Assembly (NCBI GenBank): GCA_024642335.1
Contig: JAHEBH010000025.1
Location: 1-36,859, forward strand
Source of the DNA: Erythrobacter sp.
GTDB taxonomy: Bacteria > Pseudomonadota > Alphaproteobacteria > Sphingomonadales > Sphingomonadaceae
Direction of reading: 5' to 3'
Length of the DNA: 36,859 bases
The position numbers and the translations under genes are program-made. Below the pieces are notes generated by a model. It was not told the DNA's origin and ran no database searches. It saw only the letters and a list, made by a program, of their open reading frames with translations. Every line of letters begins with the position of its first letter. Position 1 is the stretch's first letter. Shown piece after piece: positions 26,636-34,489 of this stretch.

Positions 26636-28164
26636 TGTCCGAAGCCTGCCTCGCCAGCAACGCGGGCCGCCTCATTTGCTGCCGCGACCAATGCGCCCGC
26701 CTTGTAGCGGCATTCGGCTGCCTCATAGTCCGGATCGCTGTCGGCGACGATACCGGCCCCGGCCTGAACGTGCATGACGCCGTCCTTTACCACCGCCGTG
26801 CGCAGGACGATGCAGCTGTCGACCGATCCATCGGGCGCGAAATAGCCTACGCCACCCGCGTAGGGACCGCGCGTCTCCGGCTCGAGCTCGGCGATAATCT
26901 GGCAGGCGCGGACTTTGGGCGCGCCCGACACGGTGCCCGCCGGGAAACCAGCAAAGAGGGCGTCCAGCGCATCGTGATCGTCCGCAAGGCGGCCTACCAC
27001 ATTGCTGACGATGTGCATCACATGGCTGTAACGCTCGATCGCGAAGCTTGAGGTCACCTTCACGCTGTCGGCGCTTGCTACGCGGCCGACGTCGTTGCGG
27101 CCCAGATCGAGCAGCATCAGATGCTCGGCGCATTCCTTGGGATCGGCCAGCAGGCTGCGTTCGTTTTCCCTGTCTTCCTCCTCGGTCTTGCCGCGCGGGC
27201 GGGTTCCGGCGATGGGACGGATGGTCACTTCGCCGTCGCGCACACGCACAAGGATTTCCGGGCTCGATCCGACAACTGCGAAGCCGGGCAGGTCGAGGAA
27301 ATAGAGGAATGGCGAGGGATTCACGCGCCGCAATGCGCGGTAGAGCGCGAATGGGGGAAGCGGGAAGGGGCAGGTGAAACGCTGCGCCAGCACCACCTGG
27401 AAGATGTCGCCGGCGGTGATGTATTCCTTCGCCTCGAGCACGATCCGCCGGTATTCGGCAGGGTCCATGACCGCATCGAGTTCCATCGTTGGTAAGTCGA
27501 ACGCACGTTCTTGCGCCGGTGTTGCCTCACCCAGCTTGCGCAGGACTTCGTCGATCCGCTCGCCTGCTCGCTCGATCGCTCGGCCTGGATCGTTGCCATC
27601 CGCCCACAGCGGTGCGATGCAGAACAGCGTATCCGACAGGTTGTCGAACACCAGCACCAGTGTCGGACGCGCGAACAGCATGTCGGGCAGAGCCAGATCA
27701 CTTTGCGGTGCGCGCGGGAGCTTTTCGACCAGGCCGATGGTCTCATATCCAAAATACCCCACCAGACACGCAAGGGCAGGGGGCAGAGCCGATGGAATGG
27801 CGTCGATCCGGCAGGAGGCAGCGAGTGCGCGCAGCTCGTTCAGGCTGTCATTCTCGAGCGCGATGAAGGCCTCGCGATCATGCTGCCAGTTCGTGTTGAC
27901 TTCGCACGCCGCGCCGGTGGCACGAAACATCAGATCGGGATCGAGACCCAACAGCGAATAACGTCCGCGAACCTCGCCGCCCTCGACCGATTCCAGCAGG
28001 AAATCCCCGCGCCCGGCCTCGATCAGCTTGAGCGCGGCCCCCACCGGCGTTTCGGTATCGGCCACCAGTTTGCGCCAGACGAGCGAATGCGCCCCGGCGG
28101 ACAGGCTGGCATGCGCGGCGTCGACATTCTCAAGGCCAGCGGGGTGGGCGGCTACGCTCGTCAG
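26632..28164 (-). CDS. trpE: Anthranilate synthase component I, probable CTG start
   Basis: TrpE makes anthranilate from chorismate and is feedback-inhibited by tryptophan. Family parts include the Trp-site LLES motif (residues 56-59), SPEILVRVRDGEVTIRPIAG, TRPRGKTEEED, LVDLGRND-type LLDLGRNDVGRVA, the metal/chorismate region FPAGTVSGAPKVRA and a C-terminal YEAAECRYKAGAL. The first ATG/GTG/TTG in frame is GTG 28065, but that removes 33 residues of family-like sequence, including SLVWRKLVADTETP, and has no ribosome binding site. CTG 28164 has GAGGAGG five bases upstream, just after the ppiD stop, and yields 510 residues, a normal TrpE length. The stop overlaps the glycosidase start. Confidence 0.93.
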   Translation of the reverse strand: MTSVAAHPAGLENVDAAHASLSAGAHSLVWRKLVADTETPVGAALKLIEAGRGDFLLESVEGGEVRGRYSLLGLDPDLMFRATGAACEVNTNWQHDREAFIALENDSLNELRALAASCRIDAIPSALPPALACLVGYFGYETIGLVEKLPRAPQSDLALPDMLFARPTLVLVFDNLSDTLFCIAPLWADGNDPGRAIERAGERIDEVLRKLGEATPAQERAFDLPTMELDAVMDPAEYRRIVLEAKEYITAGDIFQVVLAQRFTCPFPLPPFALYRALRRVNPSPFLYFLDLPGFAVVGSSPEILVRVRDGEVTIRPIAGTRPRGKTEEEDRENERSLLADPKECAEHLMLLDLGRNDVGRVASADSVKVTSSFAIERYSHVMHIVSNVVGRLADDHDALDALFAGFPAGTVSGAPKVRACQIIAELEPETRGPYAGGVGYFAPDGSVDSCIVLRTAVVKDGVMHVQAGAGIVADSDPDYEAAECRYKAGALVAAANEAARVAGEAGFGQ

Positions 28165-28176
28165 AACCGCCTCCTC
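28162..28176 (-). promoter_or_regulatory. Ribosome binding site supporting a CTG start of trpE
   Basis: On the minus strand GAGGAGG (28170-28176) is followed by CGGTT and then CTG (28162-28164). The motif overlaps the ppiD stop codon TGA (28175-28177). No ATG, GTG or TTG lies in the trpE frame between here and GTG 28065. ATT at 28177-28179 is in frame but sits upstream of the binding site. Confidence 0.7.
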
Positions 28177-30109
28177 AATTGATGGTGCGGCCGGTCAACT
28201 GCGCTTCGACAGCATCAATTGCGACCTGGTTGATTTCGATTTCAAGTTCGTCCTGGACAGCAGCCACGAACTGCACGGCATATTCGTCCGGGAGCAGTGG
28301 CAGCAACTGGGCGCTTGTAGTCAGCAGTGCAGGATCGTTGTCCAGCACTTCAGGCGTTACGATATCATTGAGCTGGACCACGAACCATGCGCCGGCCTCC
28401 GGCGTTTCGAGCGGCTTGATCGTGCCCTTCGCCATGGAGAAGAACAAGGCAATCGGGCGCGGAATGTTGGGCGTGCGCTCAATCTCGGCACGGCTCAATG
28501 TCAGGGCGTTCGGTGCTTGCATGGTCATTTCTTCAGCAGCAGCGGCGGCAGTCAAGGATGAACCGCCATTGACACGCTCGATCACACGGCGCGCCGCTGC
28601 CCCTGCAGCCTTCATGCCTTCTGCGGTTCGCCAGGCATCGGTGACATTCTCCCGGATTTCAGCGAGCGGGGCGACCGAGGACCTGGTGATCTGCGACACA
28701 TCGAAGATCAGGAAAGCCTGGCCAGGGATCACTTCGGCCAGTTGGGGGTCTGCCTCGTTCATTTCGAATGCCACCTCCAATACCGGACGAAGGATGGCAG
28801 GCGCGGCCTCGGGCGTATTATAGACCTGACCAGCCGCTGTGATGGGGCTTGTGGTGGTGATCTCGAGGCCCAGTTCCTGGGCTACTTCCGAAAGGCTGCG
28901 CCCGCCGGTAAACTCGTCCTCAATCCGCGCGGTCGCATCGTTGAGTGCAATGCGGCGCTGTTCGGCCCGCAGCGTTTCGGTGATTTCCGGCGTCATGTCC
29001 TGCAGGCTGCGACCGGCAACACGATCGATCGAATCAACGCGCAGGACATACCAGCCAAGGCCGCCTTGTGCGGGTACGGAAAGGGCGCCTTGCGAGGCAG
29101 CAAAGGCGGCATCGGTAACGCTGCGCGAAGTCGATCCCAACAGATCGTCGGCGGTGATGGCGGGGATGGTGGAAGTGCTCAGCCCCTTGCTTCGCGCGGA
29201 GGCTTCCAGGCTCATGCCGCCATTGACTTCATTGACAATTGCCTGGGCGGCGGCCTGCGTTGTGGTGATCAACTGGGTAAAGCTGCGCAGTTCGCGTTCC
29301 TGATACAGCGCCCGATCACGTTCATAGCGTTCGGCGACTTGCGCACTCGTGGGAGTGGGAAGATCGCCGAATGCTTCCTCTCCAAAGCTGGCAAAGCGGA
29401 TGACCCTGCGCTCGGGACGAACATAATCGCTGCTATTCGCATCGTAATAGGATTGCACCTGTGCCTGGGTGGGATTGCCTTCGGGAAGATAGGCACTGGC
29501 CTCGAATGCAGCGATATTGCCGCTGCGGGTTTCCAGCCGAAGGGCGGTGTAGCGCCTGGCGAGGCTGGTAGGTATTTGCGGGGCGAGCGTCGCCGGGGTA
29601 ACCATTTGCTGGGCGTAGAGGCCTAATGCGAGGTCGCCCCGGAACATTTCCTCGCTTATGCCCTGCTGGCGCAGCGCGCTGCGGAAGCCTTCGGCATTGA
29701 AGCTCCCGTCTGCCGCTCGCAAATTGGGATTCTTTACGATTTCGCTATCTACCAGGCGCTGCCCGGCGCGAAGGCCGGCCATATGGGCCAGTTCTGCGAT
29801 AGCGGCGCGGCCGATGACCGCATCCAGCACTTCCTGCATCCCGCCATTGGTGATGAAACCCTCGATCGACATGGTAGGATCATCCTGCCGCATCCTGTTG
29901 ACCGCATCGCTCGTGCGGACCGAGAGGTCTGCCGCATCGATCCGGCGCTCGCCCACCAGCGCTACGCGATCTCCGCCCGTTACACCGCCGAAGGTGCCGG
30001 TATTGGCCACGTCCGAGCTGGCAAAGGCAAATGCGATCAGTGCCAGGAAAGCCAGGGTAACAACGATACCAAGCTTCGATTTGAAGAAATTGCGGAATAG
30101 CTGGAGCAT
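28175..30109 (-). CDS. ppiD: Periplasmic peptidyl-prolyl isomerase PpiD-like (SurA N-terminal/parvulin)
   Basis: This is a membrane-anchored periplasmic folding factor of 644 residues. A short basic N-terminus and one TM helix (about 12-30, LGIVVTLAFLALIAFAFA) are followed by a SurA_N-type chaperone domain (about 45-230: MQEVLDAVIGRAAIAELAHM, GLRAGQRLVDSEIVKNPNLR). A degenerate parvulin-like region (about 255-370, containing GGLGWYVLRVDSI) and a long helical C-terminus follow. PpiD proteins of this group commonly lack strong isomerase motifs and act mainly as chaperones near the Sec translocon. It heads the minus-strand run into trpE and is divergent from tpiA (196 bases). Confidence 0.88.
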   Translation of the reverse strand: MLQLFRNFFKSKLGIVVTLAFLALIAFAFASSDVANTGTFGGVTGGDRVALVGERRIDAADLSVRTSDAVNRMRQDDPTMSIEGFITNGGMQEVLDAVIGRAAIAELAHMAGLRAGQRLVDSEIVKNPNLRAADGSFNAEGFRSALRQQGISEEMFRGDLALGLYAQQMVTPATLAPQIPTSLARRYTALRLETRSGNIAAFEASAYLPEGNPTQAQVQSYYDANSSDYVRPERRVIRFASFGEEAFGDLPTPTSAQVAERYERDRALYQERELRSFTQLITTTQAAAQAIVNEVNGGMSLEASARSKGLSTSTIPAITADDLLGSTSRSVTDAAFAASQGALSVPAQGGLGWYVLRVDSIDRVAGRSLQDMTPEITETLRAEQRRIALNDATARIEDEFTGGRSLSEVAQELGLEITTTSPITAAGQVYNTPEAAPAILRPVLEVAFEMNEADPQLAEVIPGQAFLIFDVSQITRSSVAPLAEIRENVTDAWRTAEGMKAAGAAARRVIERVNGGSSLTAAAAAEEMTMQAPNALTLSRAEIERTPNIPRPIALFFSMAKGTIKPLETPEAGAWFVVQLNDIVTPEVLDNDPALLTTSAQLLPLLPDEYAVQFVAAVQDELEIEINQVAIDAVEAQLTGRTIN

Positions 30110-30305
30110 GGGTGGAAGAGTTCTCGTTTTAGGTTCGTGGCAGGCGCTTTATCTCTCCTGCGGCGCGCCCGCAACAGGCGAAGATGCATTGCCGACAATG
30201 TGGAAAAGCTTCTTTGACAAGCCGGACGCGGCGCTCTAGCGGGCAGGGGATTTCCCCGCCAATGCCGGGTGAAAATTCTAGGATCTGTTACTCTAAGGTA
30301 ATTTG

Positions 30306-31067
30306 ATGGCCCAGCGCCCCTATATTGTCGGTAACTGGAAAATGCATGGCACACGCGCCATGCTGGCCGAAGCCCGCGCAATCGATCGCGCAGCCGAACG
30401 GCTCATCAAGGTCGAAGTGGCGCTGGCTCCGCCTGCCACCCTGATCCACGCAACACGCAAGGAAGCCACGCTGATCGGGGTGGGCGCACAGGATTGCCAT
30501 CCGGCAGATGGCGGCGCGCATACCGGCGATATCTCCGCCGCAATGCTCAAGGACGCAGGTGCAGGTTTTACCATTGTGGGCCATAGCGAGCGCCGGGCCG
30601 ACCATGGCGAAAGTGATGCCGACGTGAAGGCCAAGGCCGAAGCCGTTTTGGCTTCGGGCATGAATGTGATTGTCTGCGTCGGCGAGACCGAGGAGCAACG
30701 TGACGCAGGCAAGGCCGAGAGCGTCGTCGCCAAACAGCTCAAGGCATCGCTTCCGACAGGCGAAGGCGTCGCCGAGAAGGTAACCGTCGCGTATGAGCCG
30801 GTCTGGGCCATCGGTACCGGGCGCACTCCCACCGTGGACGATATCGGGGCGATGCATCGTTCGATACGCAAGGTGGTGCAGGGAATTTATGGCGATGAAG
30901 ATGGCGCAGGCGTCCGCATCCTCTATGGTGGTTCGGTAAAGCCCGACAACGCAGCAGAACTTCTCGCTGCAGACGAAGTGGGCGGTGCGCTTGTCGGCGG
31001 AGCGAGCCTGACGGCAGAGAGCTTCCTGGGCATTATTGTTGCCGCTGCAGAAGCCGGTGAAGACTGA
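30306..31067 (+). CDS. tpiA: Triosephosphate isomerase
   Basis: This enzyme interconverts dihydroxyacetone phosphate and glyceraldehyde-3-phosphate. The 253 residues carry catalytic K12 (GNWKMHG), H93 (IVGHSERR) and E164 (VAYEPVWAIGTG), plus the phosphate loop LYGGSVKPDN and GALVGGASL. ATG 30306 is preferred, with AAGG at 30295-30298; a TTG immediately before it (30303) adds one residue. Downstream secG follows after 60 bases on the same strand. Confidence 0.96.
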   Translation: MAQRPYIVGNWKMHGTRAMLAEARAIDRAAERLIKVEVALAPPATLIHATRKEATLIGVGAQDCHPADGGAHTGDISAAMLKDAGAGFTIVGHSERRADHGESDADVKAKAEAVLASGMNVIVCVGETEEQRDAGKAESVVAKQLKASLPTGEGVAEKVTVAYEPVWAIGTGRTPTVDDIGAMHRSIRKVVQGIYGDEDGAGVRILYGGSVKPDNAAELLAADEVGGALVGGASLTAESFLGIIVAAAEAGED

Positions 31068-31127
31068 AACTTGCCCCGGGGCGAGTGCACGCCTAGATAG
31101 CAGCCTGAATTTATCTGGATTGATCCG

Positions 31128-31511
31128 ATGAGCCTTTTTCTGTTCCTGACCGTTGTCCAGGCGATTGTCGCCTTTTCCCTCGTCTGCGTCGTGCTGATGC
31201 AGCGCTCCGAAGGTGGCGGATTGGGTATTGGCGGGGGCGGTAGCCCCGGTGGCCTGATGTCTGCGCGAGGCGCGGCGGATTTCCTGACCAGGACCACCAA
31301 GTGGCTGGCGGTCATGTTCGTGATGCTTTCGATCGCACTGGCTGCGGTTGCCATCAATGCGACATCCGGCCGCGAAATCGACGATACGCTTGATCGCAGC
31401 GTGACATCGGAACCGGCGCAGGCCGGTGGGGATGCGCTTGTGGGCGCAACTCCGGCAGAGGCAGCACCTGCCCCGGCTGAAGACGACACGCTCTCGGGAG
31501 TAGCCGAGTAG
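31128..31511 (+). CDS. secG: Protein-export membrane protein SecG
   Basis: SecG is the small accessory subunit of the SecYEG translocon. The 127 residues have two membrane helices (about 3-22 and 59-79) around the conserved loop VVLMQRSEGGGLGIGGGGSP and GLMSARGAADFLTRTT. The acidic, Ala/Pro-rich C-terminal tail is typical of alphaproteobacterial SecG. The tpiA-secG-pyrG order is common in this class. Confidence 0.94.
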   Translation: MSLFLFLTVVQAIVAFSLVCVVLMQRSEGGGLGIGGGGSPGGLMSARGAADFLTRTTKWLAVMFVMLSIALAAVAINATSGREIDDTLDRSVTSEPAQAGGDALVGATPAEAAPAPAEDDTLSGVAE

Positions 31512-31572
31512 ATTTTCCGCCACTCGTCCCGCGATATCGCCGAGACAGTGGAACAATCGTGAATATTCGCAT

Positions 31573-31590
31573 TTCGTGGCTTGCCACGAA
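31573..31590. promoter_or_regulatory. Perfect palindrome upstream of pyrG
   Basis: TTCGTGGCTTGCCACGAA has 8-base inverted arms around a TT centre and sits 29 bases before the pyrG ATG, in the 108-base secG-pyrG gap. As RNA it gives a 7-pair stem with a CTTG loop but no T tract, so it is not a normal terminator. It could be an operator or a leader hairpin for pyrG; the function is inferred only from its symmetry and place. Confidence 0.4.
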
Positions 31591-31619
31591 TCCGATTCAG
31601 TCCCTACAGCCCGACTCCC

Positions 31620-33260
31620 ATGGCGCGGTACATTTTCATCACCGGCGGCGTGGTCTCATCGCTTGGCAAGGGACTGATGGCAGCGAGCCTCGCTGCCCTC
31701 CTGCAGGCGCGTGGCTACAAGGTCCGCATCCGGAAATTCGATCCCTATCTCAACGTCGATCCGGGGACGATGAGCCCCTATCAGCACGGCGAAGTCTATG
31801 TGACCGACGACGGGGCCGAGACCGACCTAGATCTGGGGCATTATGAACGCTTTACCGGCGTCTCCGCGCGTCAGAGCGACAATATCACCTCGGGCCGCGT
31901 TTATCGCGACATCATCGCAAAGGAGCGGCGCGGGGACTATCTTGGCGCGACAGTGCAGGTCATCCCGCATGTCACCGATGCCATCAAGCAGTTCGCACTT
32001 GACGATCAGGACGACCACGATTTCATCCTGTGCGAAATCGGCGGCACGGTGGGCGATATCGAAAGCCTGCCCTTTATCGAAGCCATTCGCCAGTTGCGTA
32101 ACGATTTGCCGGTTGACCAGACCTGTCTGGTTCACGTTACTCTGGTGCCCTATATCTCGGCTGCAGGTGAGTTGAAGACCAAGCCCACGCAGCACTCGGT
32201 ACGCGAACTGACCAGTCTGGGTGTGCAGCCGAACGTGCTGCTTTGCCGCTGCGAACATCCCTTGCCTGAAACAGAGAGGGCCAAGATTGCCCTGTTCTGC
32301 AACGTTCGCAAGGAAGCCGTCATTCAGGCTCTGGACGCATCGAGCATTTACGCGGTGCCGCTGCAATATCACGGCGAAGGCCTGGATGCCGAGGTGTTGC
32401 GCCATTTCGGCCTGCTCGAGAGCGCCAAGAGTCCCGATCTTGCGATCTGGGACGACATCATGGACCGTTACGATAATCCGGAAGGTGAAGTGACCATTGG
32501 CGTGGTGGGTAAATATGTCGGCCTTCCCGATGCCTACAAATCGCTCAATGAAGCGCTGGTCCATGGCGGCATGGCCAACCGGGTCAGGGTCCGCATCAAA
32601 TGGATCGATGCAGAGATTTTCGAGCAGGATGACAGCGATATTGCCGCGCAGCTCGAGCCGATGCACGGCATCCTTGTACCAGGCGGATTTGGCGAGCGCG
32701 GCTCGGAAGGGAAAATCGCCAGCGTGCGCTTTGCCCGTGAACGCGGCGTACCCTTCTTTGGCATCTGCCTGGGGATGCAGATGGCCTGCATCGAAGCTGC
32801 GCGAAACACCGCCGGGATCGCCGCGGCATCCTCCACCGAATTTGGCGAAACCAGCGAACCCGTTGTCGGCATCATTACCGAATGGATGAGCAAGGAAGGC
32901 CTGCAGCAGCGATCTGCCGATACCGATCTGGGCGGGACCATGCGGCTTGGCGCCTATGAAGCGGTATTGTCGGGCAACAGCCGCGTCTCGCAACTTTATG
33001 GCGGTGCGACGCACATCTCTGAACGGCATCGTCACCGTTATGAAGTCAATTCGGCCTATAAGGACAGGCTGGAGGCCGGGGGGCTGGTATTCTCTGGCAT
33101 GTCACCGGACGGCTTGCTGCCGGAAATCGTCGAAAGGCCCGATCATCCCTGGTTTGTCGGCGTGCAGTTCCACCCCGAACTCAAGAGCAAGCCCTTCGAT
33201 CCGCATCCACTTTTTGCCGGCTTTATTGCTGCAGCGCTCCAGCAATCGCGCCTCGTATAG
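31620..33260 (+). CDS. pyrG: CTP synthase
   Basis: This enzyme aminates UTP to CTP using glutamine. The 546 residues show the synthetase N-terminus ([51 protein letters not shown]) and a C-terminal class I amidotransferase domain with nucleophile C383 ([11 protein letters not shown]) and H518/E520 ([10 protein letters not shown]). ATG 31620 gives the canonical [10 protein letters not shown] start; an in-frame start at 31581 adds 13 unconserved residues that overlap the upstream palindrome. The 320 bases after it hold no gene. Confidence 0.97.
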   Translation: MARYIFITGGVVSSLGKGLMAASLAALLQARGYKVRIRKFDPYLNVDPGTMSPYQHGEVYVTDDGAETDLDLGHYERFTGVSARQSDNITSGRVYRDIIAKERRGDYLGATVQVIPHVTDAIKQFALDDQDDHDFILCEIGGTVGDIESLPFIEAIRQLRNDLPVDQTCLVHVTLVPYISAAGELKTKPTQHSVRELTSLGVQPNVLLCRCEHPLPETERAKIALFCNVRKEAVIQALDASSIYAVPLQYHGEGLDAEVLRHFGLLESAKSPDLAIWDDIMDRYDNPEGEVTIGVVGKYVGLPDAYKSLNEALVHGGMANRVRVRIKWIDAEIFEQDDSDIAAQLEPMHGILVPGGFGERGSEGKIASVRFARERGVPFFGICLGMQMACIEAARNTAGIAAASSTEFGETSEPVVGIITEWMSKEGLQQRSADTDLGGTMRLGAYEAVLSGNSRVSQLYGGATHISERHRHRYEVNSAYKDRLEAGGLVFSGMSPDGLLPEIVERPDHPWFVGVQFHPELKSKPFDPHPLFAGFIAAALQQSRLV

Positions 33261-33443
33261 GACCAAGCTCCAACTTTTTGTAATGGCGTAGGAAAATTCC
33301 CTTGCCAAAGCGTGTTTGCGGGGGTTTAATCCCAACAATTGTTAGGTGCTGTGGCTAACCCACGGTGTTTGGGTAAATTTTCAATCTGAATTCAACCGAA
33401 CATGCAGCCTTTGGCAGGGGCTTCAGCGATGTGATCGGCTTGT

Positions 33444-33556
33444 GCTAGCTGCCTAATCCAACTCTTGATAGCGACCCAGAGAATTGGATTAGGCAGCATG
33501 TCGGTGCCCGTCACCGAGGGGGCGGTGCCTTTTCAGGCCCGCCCCCAATCTTTTTT
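33444..33556 (+). ncRNA. Candidate structured small RNA or long pyrG 3' UTR
   Basis: Hairpin 1 has perfect 14-base arms GCTGCCTAATCCAA (33448-33461) and TTGGATTAGGCAGC (33484-33497), extended by CTCT/AGAG inside. Hairpin 2 is CGGTG (33502-33506) with CACCG (33512-33516). Hairpin 3 is the intrinsic terminator at 33518-33556. A run of stems closed by a terminator, 190 bases beyond the pyrG stop and without a reading frame, fits an independent sRNA or a processed 3' UTR. I cannot match it to a known RNA family and see no convincing promoter. Confidence 0.45.
33518..33556 (+). terminator. Strong Rho-independent terminator
   Basis: GGGGGCGG (33518-33525) pairs with CCGCCCCC (33539-33546). After a bulged T, GCCT (33527-33530) pairs with AGGC (33535-33538), leaving loop TTTC. 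AATC and then TTTTTT (33551-33556) follow. The T tract is on the plus strand, so it ends transcripts coming from pyrG or from a small RNA just before it, not hsp20. Confidence 0.85.
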
Positions 33557-33580
33557 GCGTTTGGCTAGCTGCGTATCGGA

Positions 33581-34054
33581 TCAGGCCGCGTCGGCCTGGC
33601 CTCCATCGCCATCCTTGACCACTTCCAGCTTGGTCTGGCCACCAATGGCAATTTTCTTCGGCTTCATCGCCTCCGGAATTTCCCGGACAAGGTCGATCAC
33701 CAGCAGGCCGTCTGCCAGATCGGCATGTTCAACGCGCACGTGGTCGGCCAGTTCGAAGCGGCGCTCGAAGCCACGATTGGCGATGCCGAGATGCAGCATG
33801 TCGCCTTCCGGCTGTTCTTCGCGCTTGCGACCCTGCACCACAAGCAGGTTCTGCTGCGCCGTAATATCCAGGTCTTGCGAGCGGAAGCCGGCGACGGCCA
33901 GCGTTATGCGATACTGGTCTGTATCGCGGCGCTCGATATTGAATGGCGGGTAATTATCGCCCCCGGAATTGCGCGCCTGCTTCTCCAGCAGGTCGAACAG
34001 ATGATCGAAACCAACGGTAGAGCGGCGATAGGGGGTGAAATCGAGACGGTTCAT
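33581..34054 (-). CDS. Small heat shock protein, Hsp20/IbpA family
   Basis: This is an ATP-independent holdase chaperone of 157 residues. It has a short N-terminus typical of alphaproteobacterial IbpA types (DFTPYRRSTVGFDHLFDLLE), an alpha-crystallin domain (about 37-130: YPPFNIERRDTDQYRITLAV, GFRSQDLDI, LGIANRGFERRFELADHV, LADGLLVIDLVREIPEAMKP) and a C-terminal IAI anchor motif. ATG 34054 is preferred over the in-frame ATG 34072. The latter lies in the loop of a hairpin that masks the AGGA of the former. Upstream sequence shows an RpoH-type promoter and a ROSE-like leader. Confidence 0.93.
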   Translation of the reverse strand: MNRLDFTPYRRSTVGFDHLFDLLEKQARNSGGDNYPPFNIERRDTDQYRITLAVAGFRSQDLDITAQQNLLVVQGRKREEQPEGDMLHLGIANRGFERRFELADHVRVEHADLADGLLVIDLVREIPEAMKPKKIAIGGQTKLEVVKDGDGGQADAA

Positions 34055-34062
34055 TTTCTGCA

Positions 34063-34140
34063 AATCCTCCATGGAGCAATTTGAACATTACCGGGGCCCG
34101 CAACCGGCGCCCCGGAACAACGATGCACCTCGCGCATCGT
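34063..34140 (-). promoter_or_regulatory. ROSE-like RNA thermometer in the hsp20 leader
   Basis: On the minus strand the leader holds three hairpins: 34120-34140 (ACGATGC/GCATCGT), 34091-34115 (CCGGGGC/GCCCCGG) and, next to the gene, 34063-34081 reading AATTGCTCCATGGAGGATT. In the last, UUGCU pairs with the Shine-Dalgarno AGGA with the G left bulged, which is the defining ROSE feature. The loop is CAUG. The AGGA is ten bases before ATG 34054. Heat should open this weak stem and allow translation. Confidence 0.7.
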
Positions 34141-34149
34141 CGGAAATTG

Positions 34150-34177
34150 AGATAGGTATCGTGCGTGCGGGTTCAAG
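34150..34177 (-). promoter_or_regulatory. RpoH (sigma-32) type promoter of hsp20
   Basis: On the minus strand CTTGAAC (34171-34177) and CCTATCT (34150-34156) are separated so that CTTG and CCTATCT lie 17 bases apart. This matches the alphaproteobacterial heat-shock consensus CTTG-N17/18-CYTATNT. A start near 34143 would give a leader of about 90 bases containing the ROSE-like hairpins. Confidence 0.7.
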
Positions 34178-34226
34178 TCCTGCCATCAGCCATCACAAAT
34201 CCAACATAAGGGTCGCAATCGCCACA

Positions 34227-34484
34227 ATGCCGAAGGTCGAAATCTACACCAGGATGTTCTGCGGATATTGCACCCGCGCCAAACGCCTGCTGGATAGCAA
34301 GGGCGTCGATTACACTGAATATGACATCACCATGGACGCCGTGAAGCGCAGCGAGATGATCGACCGCAAGCCTGATGCACGGACAGTGCCGCAAATCTTC
34401 GTCGATGGTGTGGGCCTGGGCGGTTCGGACGATCTTGCCGCCCTGGAACGTGAAGGAAAGCTCGACGGCCTCCTGGGGCTTTAG
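34227..34484 (+). CDS. grxC: Glutaredoxin 3 (dithiol type)
   Basis: This is a small thiol-disulfide oxidoreductase of 85 residues using glutathione. The thioredoxin fold shows KVEIYTRMFCGYCTRAKRLL, the cis-proline TVPQIFVDG and the GGSDDLAALEREGKL glutathione-binding end. The active site is CGYC rather than the common CPYC. ATG 34227 gives the family N-terminus; the frame stays open upstream to 34035, but that part overlaps the hsp20 promoter and leader on the other strand and is not conserved. The start has only a weak, distant AAGGG. Confidence 0.93.
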   Translation: MPKVEIYTRMFCGYCTRAKRLLDSKGVDYTEYDITMDAVKRSEMIDRKPDARTVPQIFVDGVGLGGSDDLAALEREGKLDGLLGL

Positions 34485-34489
34485 GACCG

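Larger units (their letters stand above)
33261..33580. other. Gene-free stretch between pyrG and hsp20
   Basis: No credible coding sequence is present. The first 180 bases are less GC-rich than the genes and contain a GGGTTTAATCCC hairpin, an AACAATTGTT palindrome and small stems (GTTAG/CTAAC, ACCCA/TGGGT). The second part (33444-33556) contains three successive hairpins ending in a strong plus-strand terminator. The last 24 bases lead into the hsp20 stop. Confidence 0.7.

Noticed and set aside
30198-30239. Short frame encoding MWKSFFDKPDAAL between ppiD and tpiA
   Set aside because: Thirteen residues with no ribosome binding site and no recognisable family; not enough to call a gene.
30214-30242. 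TTGACA promoter for tpiA
   Set aside because: The -35 hexamer is perfect, but no acceptable -10 lies 16-18 bases downstream (only TCTAGC/TAGCGG).
31074-31089. CTTGCCCCGGGGCGAG palindrome after tpiA as a terminator
   Set aside because: There is no loop of three or more bases without opening the stem, no T tract, and secG follows closely on the same strand.
33420-33500. Tag-like reading V-L-A-A-stop followed by a hairpin and terminator, suggesting the coding half of a permuted tmRNA
   Set aside because: The codons before it do not resemble a tmRNA tag (no AND-type start), and there is no tRNA-like domain with TTCGAC or an acceptor half in the right order upstream.
34167-34183. T-arm-like stem-loop GCGGG-TTCAAGT-CCTGC, suggesting a tRNA or att remnant
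   Set aside because: No matching acceptor 5' strand, D arm or anticodon arm is present, and the same bases are better explained as the hsp20 -35 box on the other strand.
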